A stretch of DNA of 64,000 nucleotides from Streptococcus anginosus subsp. whileyi MAS624. GTDB lineage: Bacteria; Bacillota; Bacilli; Lactobacillales; Streptococcaceae. Positions 1 to 9,134 of this stretch are shown here, one piece after another. The stretch is taken from the NCBI RefSeq assembly GCF_000478925.1, contig NZ_AP013072.1:350501-414500 (forward strand), given 5' to 3'. Below the pieces are notes generated by a model. It was not told the origin of the DNA. It did not search any database and worked only from the letters and a program-made list of their open reading frames with translations. The stretch's first letter is position 1, and every line of letters starts with the position of its first letter. A program made the position numbers and the translations under genes.

Positions 1-1056
1 ACCCGTTAGGATAAAAATTTTGTGATTGATAGCGTCACAAATCGCTTGTTTTTGAATCACATCATAGGAAATGGCAAACTCAATTTCGATTTGGGTAATA
101 GCAGCTTCGATTTTTTTCGGTTCAAATTTGTTTTGCTTCCCTTTTTCTAAAATGCGTAGGAGACTGCTGCGAATCCCTTCTTCGGCAAAAAAGAGACTAT
201 TTTCAAAAATCTTTGTATCAACATTTTGAACTTTATCTTCTTCAATCAAATATGCCAGCTCATCCGCAACAGAAATTGGGTCTAACTCAATCTGACGAGA
301 ACTTTCGAGGAGCTCAATCGTGCCCTCTAGCAATTCCTTAGCTTCAAGATAGGTGTCGCCTTTTTCTATGGACTGGGTTAGAAGTGTGTGGAGTAATCCT
401 GCACGGAAGCGCTCTGGAGCAGTACTTTCAATTCCTAAGCTTTGCGCCAGTTGGTCGGCAATTTTAAATCCTATTCCTTGAATATCTTCCACTAACTGAT
501 AAGGATAGTGTTCGACAATTTCGAGAGTCTCTTCTTTGTAAAAATCTTGAATCTGAAAGGCAAGTTTATTTGAAATGCCGTATTCAGATAGCTTGGCAAG
601 GATTCTCTCGGTACCGTAGTTCTGTCTTAGTTTCATAATAAAAGCTTCGCGATTTTTGGCAGAAAGCCCTGCAATATCCTTTAATTTTTCTGGCTCTGCT
701 AAGACCTTATCAATCGTGTTATCGCCATAGAGATCCACGATTTTTTGTGCCGTTTTTACACCAATCCCTTTAAAATGGTCGCTTGAAAAATATTTGACTA
801 AGCCTTTGCTGGTTGGCTTTGCACGCTCATAGCGTGTTATTTTGAGTTGTTCACCATATTTAGGGTGTTGCACGAGATTTCCCCAAAAAGTGTAGTCTTC
901 GCCCTCCATAATATCCGCCATGGTGCCTGTGACAATAATCTCAAAATCATCAAAATCTGCATCGGTGTCGTCAATATCTAACAGCAGAATCCGAAAGAAA
1001 CTGCTGGGATTTTCAAAAATAATGCGTTCAATGGTGCCTGAAAAGTAAAATTCCAT
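1..1056 (-). CDS. recD2: RecD2-type DNA helicase, N-terminal part (runs off the left edge)
   Basis: The minus strand is open from an ATG at 1056 to the window edge (352 codons). The reading begins MEFYFSGTIERIIFENPSSF, the typical N-terminal OB-like region of the RecD2/TraA-like SF1B 5'-3' helicases, followed by helix-hairpin-helix-like segments (for example GIGVKTAQKIVDLYGD and DIQGIGFKIADQLAQSLGIE). The window ends at ILTG, just where the Walker A loop GGPGTGKT would start, so the ATPase core lies outside. In Firmicutes without RecBC this protein works in DNA repair and genome stability. A second ATG one codon upstream (1059) is possible, but the AGGAAG before it favours 1056. Family call is firm; completeness cannot be judged. 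Confidence 0.9.
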   Translation of the reverse strand, partial: MEFYFSGTIERIIFENPSSFFRILLLDIDDTDADFDDFEIIVTGTMADIMEGEDYTFWGNLVQHPKYGEQLKITRYERAKPTSKGLVKYFSSDHFKGIGVKTAQKIVDLYGDNTIDKVLAEPEKLKDIAGLSAKNREAFIMKLRQNYGTERILAKLSEYGISNKLAFQIQDFYKEETLEIVEHYPYQLVEDIQGIGFKIADQLAQSLGIESTAPERFRAGLLHTLLTQSIEKGDTYLEAKELLEGTIELLESSRQIELDPISVADELAYLIEEDKVQNVDTKIFENSLFFAEEGIRSSLLRILEKGKQNKFEPKKIEAAITQIEIEFAISYDVIQKQAICDAINHKIFILTG

Positions 1057-1059
1057 CAT

Positions 1060-1439
1060 CTTCCTGTATCAATGTTAAAAGAATGGGAGTGGGGCAGAAC
1101 TAAAAATTGAAAATTTTTAGTTCGTAGTCCCACCCCCGCAAGGGTGCTTAAACAGTTATCAAGCTGTTTAAGGTTGCAGATGAAGAAAACGAAGTTTTCG
1201 TCAAAGATGCTCTTCTGAGCTTGAAAAGCGAACAGCTTTGATACTTGCTTCGCAAGTTTTATCTGCCACCTCAAAGCAGTGCTTTGAGCAATCACGGTGG
1301 CTTGCCATGCAAGGCTGATTTCCCGCCTTCAACAATTCACTAGATTGTTGAAGCTGCGTTATTCGTTTATTCCTAAATCTGATAGAAGCTGGAACACTTT
1401 TTGCCCAGCTCCAACGAATCAAAATAGACTTGTTTGGGA
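1060..1439. repeat. Non-coding intergenic repeat/palindrome cluster between lepB and recD2
   Basis: About 380 bases without a convincing gene. It contains a run of imperfect palindromes: AAAAATT/AATTTTT near 1101-1121, GGGAGTGGGGC near the recD2 side answered by GTCCCACCCCC, a CTTAAACAG/CTGTTTAAG hairpin (about 1147-1171), and several CTTG/CAAG hairpins near 1250-1310. Two short minus-strand open frames here have no protein-like character. This looks like the degenerate palindromic repeats that streptococci carry between genes; it may also end the lepB transcript. Family assignment of the repeat is not possible by eye. Confidence 0.45.
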
Positions 1440-2054
1440 TTAAAAAGTGCCAATTCTATTCAAAGGCCAGAAACGGAATTTTGCTTCGCCCTGCAATTGA
1501 TTGGCTTTAAAGGTTCCCACCTGACGGCTATCTTTTGAGACAAGACGGTCGTCTCCTAAGAGCAGGTATTCGCCTTTTGGAACTTCAATGGTAAAGCTAG
1601 TGTTCCCATTTGCATCCTGCGTAAAGGCTTGAGCTTTATCTGCTAAAGACTGAAAGAAACTGTTATAGGAATAGGTTGCCTGCAATTTATCATCTTTAAA
1701 CTTCGCGAGGTAATTTTTAAGATAAGGTTCGTTGGTCTTTTTGCCATTTACATATAGTTGGTCGTTTTCGTAGCGGATAGTGTCTCCAGGAAGACCGATC
1801 ACCCGCTTGACAATTTGTTTGGTTTTTCCATCTTCGTCTTTTTCACTTGCAACGACAATATCAAAGCGATTGACAGGCAGATGTTTGACAACAAATAGAT
1901 ATTCTCCATTAGCTAAGGTTGGATCCATTGAATGCCCGTCTACCTTGACAGGAACCCAAAGAAAGGCGCGTGATAAGAAAAGAACGGCCATGAAGAGGAT
2001 AAACAATCCCCATTCTTTCATAAATTTTGAAAAAGTAGTTGATTTTGTTTGCAT
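1440..2054 (-). CDS. lepB: Type I signal peptidase
   Basis: A 204-residue membrane-anchored serine protease that cleaves signal peptides from secreted proteins. One N-terminal membrane segment (about residues 14-34) is followed by box B with the nucleophile Ser42 in GHSMDPT, box D with the general base Lys83 in VKRVIGLPGD, and box E with GDDR (167-170) plus SKDSR (173-177). Length fits the short Gram-positive SipS/LepB type. It starts 3 bases after the rnhC stop, so rnhC and lepB form a minus-strand operon, a pairing common in streptococci. Assignment is secure; which of several streptococcal type I peptidases it is cannot be told. Confidence 0.95.
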   Translation of the reverse strand: MQTKSTTFSKFMKEWGLFILFMAVLFLSRAFLWVPVKVDGHSMDPTLANGEYLFVVKHLPVNRFDIVVASEKDEDGKTKQIVKRVIGLPGDTIRYENDQLYVNGKKTNEPYLKNYLAKFKDDKLQATYSYNSFFQSLADKAQAFTQDANGNTSFTIEVPKGEYLLLGDDRLVSKDSRQVGTFKANQLQGEAKFRFWPLNRIGTF

Positions 2055-2057
2055 AAC

Positions 2058-2948
2058 TTACCTTTCTAGAAGTTTCTTCGCTTTTTCAGTATTTTTAAAA
2101 TGCAGTTTTGCACTCGCTTCTAAGCCTTTTATGCCGTAGGCTTGAAGAAGCTGACTTGCGATTTTATCGGACTTTGCTCCTGCTCCACTGGGCAATTCAT
2201 AGCCGAGCTCTTGACTTAAATTTTCAAGATTTTCTAAAAAGAGGTCACGGGCAATCATGGAGCTGACTGCTACGGCTAAGTATTTTCCTTCCGCTTTTTC
2301 CTCTAAAGTGAGAGGATTTGAGAAATGATTGCGTTCCTGTTTGACGTATTTCTGATAATTTTTGTCACTTGTGAAGGCATCAATAACAATTTTTTCTGGC
2401 TGCACTCCCGTTTGCAAGAGCAGATAAATGGCTTGATTGTGAAGAGCAACTTTGACAGAGACTGCATTATAGCCAGCAGCAATGACTTGATTGTATTTTT
2501 TTGGAGACAGTAACAGAGCTTGGTGCTGAATCTTTTCCTTTAACAAAGGAACGATTTGCCTGATTTTTTGGTCTGTCAGAGTTTTAGAATCGCCAACTCC
2601 TAGCTTTCGTAAAAAATAATGCTGCTCTGGTGTGACAAAAGAAGCCACAACAGCGAGTCCGCCAAAATAAGAGCCATTTCCCACCTCATCTGTTCCAATC
2701 AGAGGACAATTCTGCCAATGAGGTGTCGTTTTTTCTTTGGACGCTTGATAGCCAAAAAATTCTGCTACCTGCTCGGCTTTTTCTCCTTGAAAGAGGACTT
2801 TTCCTGAAGTGTAGATAGAGACAGTCACCTTGTCAAGCTTAAAAAGATAGCGAATGTAGGGATTTTTGCTAGCGACAAGCTGTGCCTGATAATAGGCGAC
2901 AAAATCTTGAATTTGTCTCTCACTGGGTTGCAAGGTAATACTTTCCAT
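2058..2948 (-). CDS. rnhC: Ribonuclease HIII
   Basis: A 296-residue RNase H type 2-fold enzyme that removes RNA from RNA/DNA hybrids. The N-terminal ~75 residues match the TBP-like substrate-binding domain specific to RNase HIII ([21 protein letters not shown]). The catalytic domain begins at [13 protein letters not shown] with Asp87 and Glu88, continues with VIDAFTS, and has [16 protein letters not shown] towards the end. The motif reads NGSYFGG where many family members have TGDYFGP, a mild variation that keeps the acidic pair. First gene of the rnhC-lepB operon and divergent from zapA, from which it is separated by 85 bases. Confidence 0.95.
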   Translation of the reverse strand: MESITLQPSERQIQDFVAYYQAQLVASKNPYIRYLFKLDKVTVSIYTSGKVLFQGEKAEQVAEFFGYQASKEKTTPHWQNCPLIGTDEVGNGSYFGGLAVVASFVTPEQHYFLRKLGVGDSKTLTDQKIRQIVPLLKEKIQHQALLLSPKKYNQVIAAGYNAVSVKVALHNQAIYLLLQTGVQPEKIVIDAFTSDKNYQKYVKQERNHFSNPLTLEEKAEGKYLAVAVSSMIARDLFLENLENLSQELGYELPSGAGAKSDKIASQLLQAYGIKGLEASAKLHFKNTEKAKKLLER

Positions 2949-2988
2949 ATTGTTATTGTACCATAAAAGTGATAAATTTCTTTAAAAA

Positions 2989-3017
2989 CTGACAAAATGG
3001 CTTCCTTTTGGTATAAT
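2989..3017 (+). promoter_or_regulatory. Probable sigma-70 promoter of zapA-cvpA
   Basis: CTGACA (2989-2994) and TATAAT (3012-3017) are 17 bases apart, with GAGGTG just before the zapA ATG at 3034. The short leader fits direct transcription of zapA-cvpA, possibly reading on to mutS2. Confidence 0.7.
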
Positions 3018-3033
3018 ATTTTGAGGTGATTTT

Positions 3034-3339
3034 ATGGCAAACTTAAATCGATACAAATTTACTTTCGGAAAGAAGAGTGTAACCTTAACAACAGAACACG
3101 GTAATTTATTCATGGAAGAAGTTGAAAAGGTTGCAACAGAAAAATATCACGCAATTAAAGAGAAGATGCCTGCGGCAGATGATGAAACATTAGCTATTTT
3201 GCTGGCAGTCAATAGTTTAGCGACGCAATTGTCACGTGAGATTGAGTTCGATGACAAGGAGCAAGAGCTGGAAGAACTTCGTAAAAAAGTGTTAGAAGCC
3301 AACAAGCAAAAGGTTAGTGAGCAAGAGGGGACCCTATGA
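3034..3339 (+). CDS. zapA: Cell-division protein ZapA-like
   Basis: A 101-residue protein with the ZapA pattern: an N-terminal beta-rich head (NRYKFTFGKKSVTLTTEHG) followed by a helical region ending in a charged coiled coil (DDKEQELEELRKKVLEANKQ). ZapA binds FtsZ and promotes bundling of the Z-ring. Its gene sits directly before cvpA and mutS2, the usual arrangement in streptococci and other Firmicutes. The stop codon overlaps the cvpA start, so translation is coupled. Family assignment rests on length, architecture and neighbourhood rather than on catalytic residues. Confidence 0.8.
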   Translation: MANLNRYKFTFGKKSVTLTTEHGNLFMEEVEKVATEKYHAIKEKMPAADDETLAILLAVNSLATQLSREIEFDDKEQELEELRKKVLEANKQKVSEQEGTL

Positions 3340-3884
3340 TTTCATTAGTAATTTTGCTGATTTTGGCTTGGAGTTTTTACATTGGCTACTCGCGCGGAAT
3401 TGTATTGCAAATTTATTATACTATTTCGGCAGTCGTTTCAGCTATTATTGCGGGGCAAATGTACCAATCTCTAGGTGAACAAATCAATCTTTTAGTTCCC
3501 TACGCCAGTGCACAGGAAGGAACATTTACCTATTTCTTTCCCAGCAGCCAATTGTTCCAGTTGGACAAGGTTTTTTATGCCGGTTTGGCTTATTTAGCAG
3601 TTTATACGATTGTTTATAGCATAGCCCGTTTTATTGGAATTTTTATTCACTTGGTGCCAAACAAGAAAGCCAATGAGCGTTGGTACAATGTTGCTAGCGG
3701 TGCTTTGGCTGTTTGTGTCACTTTGTTTGGAATTCAAATGTTCCTAACCGTTTTGGCGACGATTCCCTTACCACTTGTTCAAAATCATCTCAATGCCAGT
3801 GGTTTAGCTCGATTTATCATCAGTCACACACCAATTACTTCAGGAATGTTGAAACAACTCTGGGTGACCAAAATCATCGGATAA
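3336..3884 (+). CDS. cvpA: CvpA family membrane protein
   Basis: A 182-residue integral membrane protein with about four hydrophobic segments (around residues 1-17, 23-40, 75-97 and 120-140). The start MISLVILLILAWSFYIGYSRG, with a Gly/Arg turn after the first helix, is the CvpA signature; the family was named for a gene needed for colicin V production in E. coli, but its molecular role is unknown. It overlaps zapA by 4 bases and precedes mutS2, separated by a terminator-like hairpin. Confidence 0.85.
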   Translation: MISLVILLILAWSFYIGYSRGIVLQIYYTISAVVSAIIAGQMYQSLGEQINLLVPYASAQEGTFTYFFPSSQLFQLDKVFYAGLAYLAVYTIVYSIARFIGIFIHLVPNKKANERWYNVASGALAVCVTLFGIQMFLTVLATIPLPLVQNHLNASGLARFIISHTPITSGMLKQLWVTKIIG

Positions 3885-3890
3885 ATACAA

Positions 3891-3926
3891 AGACTCAGTT
3901 GGTGGTGCTAGCTGAGTTTCTTTTTC
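3891..3926 (+). terminator. Rho-independent terminator after cvpA
   Basis: ACTCAG and CTGAGT arms around a 13-base loop are followed by TTCTTTTTC. The hairpin lies between the cvpA stop and the mutS2 start and may only partly separate the two transcripts. Confidence 0.65.
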
Positions 3927-3944
3927 ATCAGGAAAGATAAGAAT

Positions 3945-6275
3945 ATGAATAGAAAAATTTTAGAAACATTAGAATTTGGGAAAATCAAGGCGCTCTTTGA
4001 ACCCTATCTTCTGACAGAACAAGGGCGCTTGGAATTGCAGCAGCTATTTCCATCCAATAAACAAGAAAGGCTGGAGACAGCATTCTTAGAAATGACGGAC
4101 ATGCAGCAGATTTTTGTACAGCGTCCTCACTTCAGTCTGGCTGCGACCCAAGACATTACGGGCTTGACCAAGCGCTTGGAGCTGGAAGGCGACTTAAACA
4201 TTGAAGAATTTCTCGCTCTGAAGCGGGTTTTGGCTGTCACGCAAGAATTGACTGATTTTTATGAGGATTTGGAAAATGTTGAGTTGCAAAGATTGAATCG
4301 GCTTTTTGAAAATTTGGTTTCTTTTCCGAGCTTGCAAGGAGCGTTGCAGGCTATCAATGAGGGCGGATTTGTTGAAAGTTTTGCGAGTGACAATTTAGCT
4401 CGCATTCGCCGGAAAATTCAAGAAAATGAAGTTCAAGTGAGAGATATTTTGCAAGATATCCTCAAAACCAAGGGCGATATGCTAGCAGATCAAGTAGTAG
4501 CCAGTCGAAACGGTCGCAATGTTTTGCCGGTCAAAAATACATTCCGCCATCGTATCTCAGGCGTGGTGCATGATATTTCTGCTAGTGGAAACACGGTGTA
4601 TATCGAGCCGCGGGCGGTGGTCAATCTCAATGAAGAAATCACCAATGCGCGGGCAGACGAGCGCTATGAGATTTTGCGGATTTTACAAGAATTGTCTAAC
4701 CGCATTCGTCCGCATGCTGCTGAAATTGCCAATAATGCTTGGATTATCGGACATTTGGACTTTGTTCGAGCTAAGGTGCGTTTTATGCAGGAGAGAGGAG
4801 CGGTAGTGCCCAAGCTGTCTGACCGTCAGGATATTCGACTGCTCCATGTTGCTCATCCCCTGATAGAAAATGCAGTAGCCAATGACCTGTACTTTGCGGC
4901 GGATTTGACTGAGATTGTCATCACGGGACCCAATACAGGCGGAAAGACGATTATGCTCAAAACCCTAGGCTTGGCTCAGCTTATGGCGCAGTCCGGTCTG
5001 CCTATTTTGGCAGATGAAGGGAGTCAAGTGGGGATTTTTGACCAAATCTTTGCGGACATTGGAGATGAGCAGTCTATTGAGCAGAGTTTGTCGACCTTCT
5101 CCAGCCACATGACGAATATTGTCTCTATTTTAGAGCAGGCTGATGAGAATGCCTTGGTGCTTTTGGACGAGCTGGGAGCAGGAACTGACCCGCAGGAAGG
5201 AGCAGCACTTGCTATGGCAATTCTTGAGGACTTGCGGCTACGACAGGTCAAGACAATGGCGACGACCCACTACCCAGAGCTCAAAGCCTATGGGATTGAG
5301 ACTGAGGGAGTGCAAAATGCTAGCATGGAGTTTGATACAGATAGCCTAAGACCGACTTATCGTTTTATGCAGGGAGTGCCGGGTCGCTCCAATGCTTTTG
5401 AGATCGCAAGGCGTTTAGGCCTGTCTGTTAGAGTGGTCAAGGATGCTCAAGAATTGACCGATACGGACAGCGATGTTAATCGCGTTATTGAGCGCTTGGA
5501 AGAGCAGACCTTGGAAAGCCGCAAGCGGTTGGATAATATCCGAGAGGTGGAGCAAGAAAATCTCAAATTTAACCGCGCTCTTAAAAAGCTCTACAACGAG
5601 TTCAATCGGGAAAAAGAAACTGAGCTAAATAAGGCAAGGCTGGAAGCGCAGGAAATCATTGATGTGGCGCTGACCGAGAGTGATACGATTCTCAAAAATC
5701 TACATGCTAAGTCCAGTCTCAAACCGCACGAAATTATTGAAGCCAAAAGCCAGCTGAAAAAATTAGCTCCGGAAACGGTGGACTTGTCACAGAATAAAGT
5801 GCTGAAACAAGCTAAAAAAGCACGGAAACCAAAGGTGGGAGACGATATTCTGGTGATTAGCTACGGTCAGAGAGGCACGCTTGTCAATCAGCTCAAAGAC
5901 GGTCGCTGGGAAGCACAGGTGGGACTCATCAAGATGACCTTGGAGGAAGCAGAGTTTAACCTGCTCAAAGCTGAAAAAGAACAGCCTAAGAAAAAGCAGG
6001 TCAATGTGGTGAAACGGACGACAACAAGCGGACCAAGAGCCAGATTGGACTTGCGAGGCAAGCGCTACGAAGAAGCCATGCAAGAGCTGGATGCCTTTAT
6101 TGACCAAGCCTTGCTCAACAATATGGCGCAGGTAGACATTATCCACGGGATCGGGACGGGCGTCATTCGCGAAGGCGTCACCAAATATCTCCGCCGCAAT
6201 AAGCATGTCAAGAGTTTCGGCTATGCACCGCAAAATGCTGGGGGCAGCGGAGCAACTATTGTGGTGTTTAAGTAA
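3945..6275 (+). CDS. mutS2: Endonuclease MutS2 (RqcU-type ATPase)
   Basis: A 776-residue MutS-like ATPase with a C-terminal Smr nuclease domain. Walker A is GPNTGGKT near residues 328-335, followed by the Walker B and signature region ([16 protein letters not shown]) and the conserved [13 protein letters not shown] long coiled coil follows. The Smr domain starts near residue 700 with [12 protein letters not shown] and carries HGIGTGVIR. There is no mismatch-recognition domain, so this is not a mismatch-repair MutS. MutS2 proteins have been linked to suppression of homologous recombination and, in B. subtilis, to splitting of collided or stalled ribosomes. Full length; nothing broken. Confidence 0.96.
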   Translation: MNRKILETLEFGKIKALFEPYLLTEQGRLELQQLFPSNKQERLETAFLEMTDMQQIFVQRPHFSLAATQDITGLTKRLELEGDLNIEEFLALKRVLAVTQELTDFYEDLENVELQRLNRLFENLVSFPSLQGALQAINEGGFVESFASDNLARIRRKIQENEVQVRDILQDILKTKGDMLADQVVASRNGRNVLPVKNTFRHRISGVVHDISASGNTVYIEPRAVVNLNEEITNARADERYEILRILQELSNRIRPHAAEIANNAWIIGHLDFVRAKVRFMQERGAVVPKLSDRQDIRLLHVAHPLIENAVANDLYFAADLTEIVITGPNTGGKTIMLKTLGLAQLMAQSGLPILADEGSQVGIFDQIFADIGDEQSIEQSLSTFSSHMTNIVSILEQADENALVLLDELGAGTDPQEGAALAMAILEDLRLRQVKTMATTHYPELKAYGIETEGVQNASMEFDTDSLRPTYRFMQGVPGRSNAFEIARRLGLSVRVVKDAQELTDTDSDVNRVIERLEEQTLESRKRLDNIREVEQENLKFNRALKKLYNEFNREKETELNKARLEAQEIIDVALTESDTILKNLHAKSSLKPHEIIEAKSQLKKLAPETVDLSQNKVLKQAKKARKPKVGDDILVISYGQRGTLVNQLKDGRWEAQVGLIKMTLEEAEFNLLKAEKEQPKKKQVNVVKRTTTSGPRARLDLRGKRYEEAMQELDAFIDQALLNNMAQVDIIHGIGTGVIREGVTKYLRRNKHVKSFGYAPQNAGGSGATIVVFK

Positions 6276-6337
6276 TGCAGAGTTGGTGAACAAAACTGTT
6301 CATGATAAAGAAGAAAGATTGAAAAGAGGAAATATTT

Positions 6338-7756
6338 ATGAGACAAAAAGGAATACAAGATTCTTGTACAACGATTCTGGTTGGGAAAAAAGCGAGTTAT
6401 GACGGTTCAACTATGATTGCACGTACAGAAGATTCACAAAATGGTGTATTTACGCCCAAGAAATTTATTGTTGTTAACCCAGAAGATCAGCCGCGGCATT
6501 ACAAGTCTGTACTATCAAGCTTTGAGATAGATTTGCCGGACAATCCAGTTCGCTACACCAGTGTACCGGACGCTCTTGCAAAAGACGGGATTTGGGGTGA
6601 AGCTGGTATCAATGTTTACAATGTAGCCATGAGCGAGACAGAGACGATTACCACGAATAGCCGAGTGCTGGGAGCAGATCCTTTGGTGGTGACTGGTATC
6701 GGAGAAGAAGACATGCTGACCTTGGTGTTGCCTTATATCAAAACGGCGCGTGAGGGTGTGTTGCGTTTAGGGAAGATTCTTGAAGAATACGGCACCTATG
6801 AGTCAAACGGGATTGCCTTTTCTGACGTGGATGAAATCTGGTGGTTGGAGACAATTGGCGGACATCATTGGCTAGCTCGCCGTGTGCCAGATGACGCCTA
6901 TGTGACTAATCCAAATCAGCTGGGAATGGATTATTTTGAGTTTGACAATCCAGAATATTTCCTCTGTGATCCTGATTTGAAAGACTTTATTCGTCGCAAT
7001 AATTTGAATCTCAACTATGACGGGGAATCTTTCAATCCGCGCTATGCTTTTGGTAGCCAGCGTGATAAAGACCGCCATTACAATACACCGCGTGCTTGGG
7101 ATATTCAACGTTTTCTCAATCCAGAAATCGAGCAAGACCCGCGCTCCTTTTTCCTTCCTTGGTGCCAAAAACCCTACCGCAAAATCACGGTTGAAGATGT
7201 CAAGTATGTCCTTAGCAGCCATTACCAAGACTCTCCTTATGATCCTTATGGCTTAGAAGGCACTCCTCACAGTCGGCGGACCTTCCGCACGATTGGGATT
7301 AACCGTACGGGTCAAACATCTATCTTACAGTTGAGACCCAATACACCGCAGGAAACGACGGGCATTCAATGGTTGTCCTATGGCTCTATGCCTTACAATA
7401 CGGCGGTGCCTTTCTTTACCCAAGTCTCTACAACACCAGCCTACTTTGCCAACACGACGGACAAGGTTTCGACGGATTCCTTCTACTGGACCAATCGCTT
7501 AATTGCTGCTTTGGCTGATGCTCATTTTTCTAGTCATCTGGGAGATTTGGATGATTACCAAGAAACAACCATGGCTCTGGGGCATGAAATGCTGGGGCGC
7601 GTGGATTGTGCCTTGGAAAAGGGAGAAATAGTTGACTTTGAAGCAGAAAATCAAGCCCTAAGCGATAAGATTCAAGAAGCAACGGACCAACTTCTGAATA
7701 AAATCTTGCTAGACGCCAGCAATCTGATGACCAATCATTTTTCTTTGAGCGACTAA
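6338..7756 (+). CDS. pepD: C69 family dipeptidase
   Basis: A 472-residue peptidase of the N-terminal-nucleophile C69 family. The start [20 protein letters not shown] places Cys10 as the likely nucleophile exposed after removal of a short N-terminal peptide, as in lactobacillar PepD. Other family stretches are [34 protein letters not shown] and the C-terminal ALGHEML region. It has no signal peptide and should act on dipeptides in the cytoplasm. Start chosen at 6338 because AGAGGA lies 9-10 bases upstream. It stands alone between mutS2 and trxA. Confidence 0.93.
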   Translation: MRQKGIQDSCTTILVGKKASYDGSTMIARTEDSQNGVFTPKKFIVVNPEDQPRHYKSVLSSFEIDLPDNPVRYTSVPDALAKDGIWGEAGINVYNVAMSETETITTNSRVLGADPLVVTGIGEEDMLTLVLPYIKTAREGVLRLGKILEEYGTYESNGIAFSDVDEIWWLETIGGHHWLARRVPDDAYVTNPNQLGMDYFEFDNPEYFLCDPDLKDFIRRNNLNLNYDGESFNPRYAFGSQRDKDRHYNTPRAWDIQRFLNPEIEQDPRSFFLPWCQKPYRKITVEDVKYVLSSHYQDSPYDPYGLEGTPHSRRTFRTIGINRTGQTSILQLRPNTPQETTGIQWLSYGSMPYNTAVPFFTQVSTTPAYFANTTDKVSTDSFYWTNRLIAALADAHFSSHLGDLDDYQETTMALGHEMLGRVDCALEKGEIVDFEAENQALSDKIQEATDQLLNKILLDASNLMTNHFSLSD

Positions 7757-7925
7757 CTCCGCAGAAGAACTTTTGCTTCGTAGTAAATTCTGCACCTACA
7801 AAAGATTTGTATCAAGCAATTTCCAACGGATAGAAGTTTATTTTTGGAATGATTGAACGCTAATCTGCGGAGGAGCTTTTCGCTCCGTAGCAAATATTTT
7901 GCAAATGCTTCCTTTTAGTGTAGAA
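7757..7925. repeat. Two imperfect copies of an intergenic palindrome
   Basis: Two copies of the pattern CTGCGGAGGAGCTTTTCGCT then CCGTAG with a following AAAT..TTTGCA stretch are seen at about 7758-7798 and 7863-7903. Each can fold on itself (GGAG/CTCC, GCAGAAG/CTTCG). The arrangement resembles small mobile-looking palindromic repeats of streptococcal intergenic DNA; similar wording (TTTGCGGAGTAAATTT) recurs near 58,632. Confidence 0.45.
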
Positions 7926-7926
7926 T
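7899..7926 (+). promoter_or_regulatory. Likely trxA promoter
   Basis: TTGCAA (7899-7904), 16-base spacer, TAGAAT (7921-7926). About 55 bases of leader with a small GATGAC/GTCATC palindrome precede the AGAGGAG ribosome-binding site and the trxA ATG at 7982. Confidence 0.5.
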
Positions 7927-7981
7927 GATGTCAAGAAATGAAATAGAGCGATGACATCGGTCATCGTCAGAGGAGAATAAT

Positions 7982-8296
7982 ATGGTAGCAGCAGTTACAG
8001 ATGCAAACTTTGCAGAAAAAACAAAAGACGGACTTGTCCTCATTGACTTTTGGGCAGCATGGTGTGGTCCTTGCCGCATGCAGGCACCGATTTTGGAAAA
8101 ATTAGCCGAAGAAGTGCATGAAGACGAATTGAAAATCTTCAAAATGGACGTGGACGCCAACCCAAATACACCAAGTGAATTTGGAATCATGTCAATCCCG
8201 ACCCTCATCTTCAAAAAAGACGGGCAAGTGGTGAAGCAAGTTGTCGGTGTTCACACCAAAGAACAATTAAAAGCTATTGTAGCGGAATTGAGCTAA
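7982..8296 (+). CDS. trxA: Thioredoxin
   Basis: A 104-residue cytoplasmic thioredoxin. The redox site WCGPC has Cys28 and Cys31, and the conserved cis-proline lies in SIPTLIF. It keeps ribonucleotide reductase, peroxidases and methionine sulfoxide reductases reduced; msrAB lies elsewhere in this window and would be a client. AGAGGAG lies 6-7 bases before the ATG. It is monocistronic: a strong terminator follows within 10 bases of the stop. Confidence 0.97.
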   Translation: MVAAVTDANFAEKTKDGLVLIDFWAAWCGPCRMQAPILEKLAEEVHEDELKIFKMDVDANPNTPSEFGIMSIPTLIFKKDGQVVKQVVGVHTKEQLKAIVAELS

Positions 8297-8301
8297 AAAA
8301 G

Positions 8302-8341
8302 AAAAGGCTTGAACGAAAGTTTCAAGCCTTTTCTCTTTTCA
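8302..8341 (+). terminator. Rho-independent terminator of trxA
   Basis: AGAAAAGGCTTGAA and TTCAAGCCTTTTCT are near-perfect arms around a short loop, followed by CTTTTC. It starts directly after the trxA stop codon. Confidence 0.9.
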
Positions 8342-8420
8342 AGATTAGAAGAGTACTTTTGACGAAAATTCGTTTTCATCAGTCACTACCTTTTTGCTAA
8401 TAGATCAATACACTAATCGG

Positions 8421-8429
8421 TGCTATAAT
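8421..8429 (+). promoter_or_regulatory. Extended -10 promoter
   Basis: TGCTATAAT matches the extended -10 consensus TGnTATAAT. No good -35 lies at the right distance. It is placed to transcribe the small broken ORF that begins at 8474. Confidence 0.45.
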
Positions 8430-8473
8430 GAGAATGAAGAAAGATTGTTTCAATCAGAAAGGGCGATTAAATC

Positions 8474-8566
8474 ATGGGAACATTTGGAATAGTAGCTATA
8501 TTCGCCATTGTTGTACTCTGATTCATTTGTATCTATCTTCTTTTCAAAGTTATCTTCAAAAAATAA
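8474..8566 (+). pseudogene. Small hydrophobic peptide gene with an internal TGA
   Basis: An ATG at 8474, preceded by AAAGGGCG, opens MGTFGIVAIFAIVVL, then meets TGA at 8519-8521. The same frame goes on FICIYLLFKVIFKK to a TAA at 8564. Read through, it would be a 30-residue single-span peptide with a basic tail, the size of small membrane peptides or toxins. As it stands it encodes either a 15-residue peptide or is a broken gene. No family can be named. Confidence 0.4.
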
Positions 8567-8587
8567 AGTTAGAAGTTAAGTAGGAAT

Positions 8588-8831
8588 AATTACAAACGAG
8601 ACAATTTCATTTCGTCCGCGTGGCTGACAAGGCAAACTGATTGTCGTTCACTCCGTCCGCCCGGCGGACGAGATAAACTACTTTTGATTCATGCTGTCAG
8701 CCGGGCGGACGGAGTAAACCAAAAGTAAGGGAGACTTTCCGCCGGGCAGACGAAGCAAACAAAAAGTAGTTGAGGTCACCGCCGCGCTGACGGAAAAAGG
8801 AGAAGTCATTGAAACAGTCGCTTTAAGTGAC
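8588..8831. repeat. 41-bp imperfect tandem repeat array, about six units
   Basis: Units end at GAC at 8628, 8669, 8710, 8751, 8791 and 8831, that is periods of 41, 41, 41, 40 and 40 bases. Inner units share an AAAC about 8 bases in and a GC-rich CCGCC(G/C)GGC(G/A)GAC end. The strong GC-rich motif recurs in otherwise AT-rich DNA. The period is not a multiple of three, so it is not a coding repeat, and no open frame crosses it. Function unknown. Confidence 0.7.
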
Positions 8832-8856
8832 AAGTAAAAAAGGAAAGAAGGAATTT

Positions 8857-8986
8857 ATGAAGCAAGAAAAGCTCATTGGACTTAAACTTAGTAATCTTCC
8901 TTTCCGTGCTCAATAACAGCCGCAAGCACTATGCGGATATCCTTGCCCGTCGCAAGGGCAAAGAGCCTAAAGCAGAATTGGGTTAA
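8857..8986 (+). pseudogene. Frameshifted gene remnant before the ICE
   Basis: An ATG at 8857 with a good ribosome-binding site (AAGGAAAGAAGG) opens MKQEKLIGLKLSN but stops after 19 codons. Another frame of the same stretch is open and protein-like to a TAA at 8984-8986 (NNSRKHYADILARRKGK, then ending AELG). The two together look like one small gene broken by a frameshift. The family is not recognised. Confidence 0.35.
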
Positions 8987-9021
8987 TTAAAAAATGAGGT
9001 TGGGACTTTTCCAACCTCATT
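8985..9021 (-). terminator. Terminator of the original sstT gene
   Basis: AATGAGGTTGG (8993-9003) pairs with CCAACCTCATT (9011-9021); read on the minus strand the hairpin is followed by a T-rich tail (TTTTTTAATTAA). It lies directly after the stop codon (9025-9027) of the stranded sstT 3' end, so it is that gene's native terminator, now about 43 kb from its promoter. Confidence 0.75.
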
Positions 9022-9024
9022 GTA

Positions 9025-9134
9025 TTACGCTTTTTTCCTTTTTCCCCAAACGCTTTTTTCTGCAACTGCAGTAAAGAGCGCATCCGTTGAGGAATTGAGC
9101 GCCGTTTCACAGGAATCTTGGATAACTCCAATGA
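9025..9134 (-). pseudogene. sstT: Stranded 3' end of sstT (C-terminal ~35 codons)
   Basis: Read on the minus strand, this piece gives [20 protein letters not shown] and continues to KRKKA and a stop at 9025. This is the conserved C-terminus of the Na+/serine-threonine symporter SstT, in which [19 protein letters not shown] is continuous. The rest of sstT is at 51,990-53,099, where the frame reads VGFI and then leaves the family sequence. The two parts match exactly at the element junctions, so the ICE split sstT. This fragment has no promoter or start of its own. Confidence 0.92.

Noticed and set aside
5787..6293. A 168-codon minus-strand frame under the end of mutS2
   Set aside because: Shadow of the intact Smr domain of mutS2.
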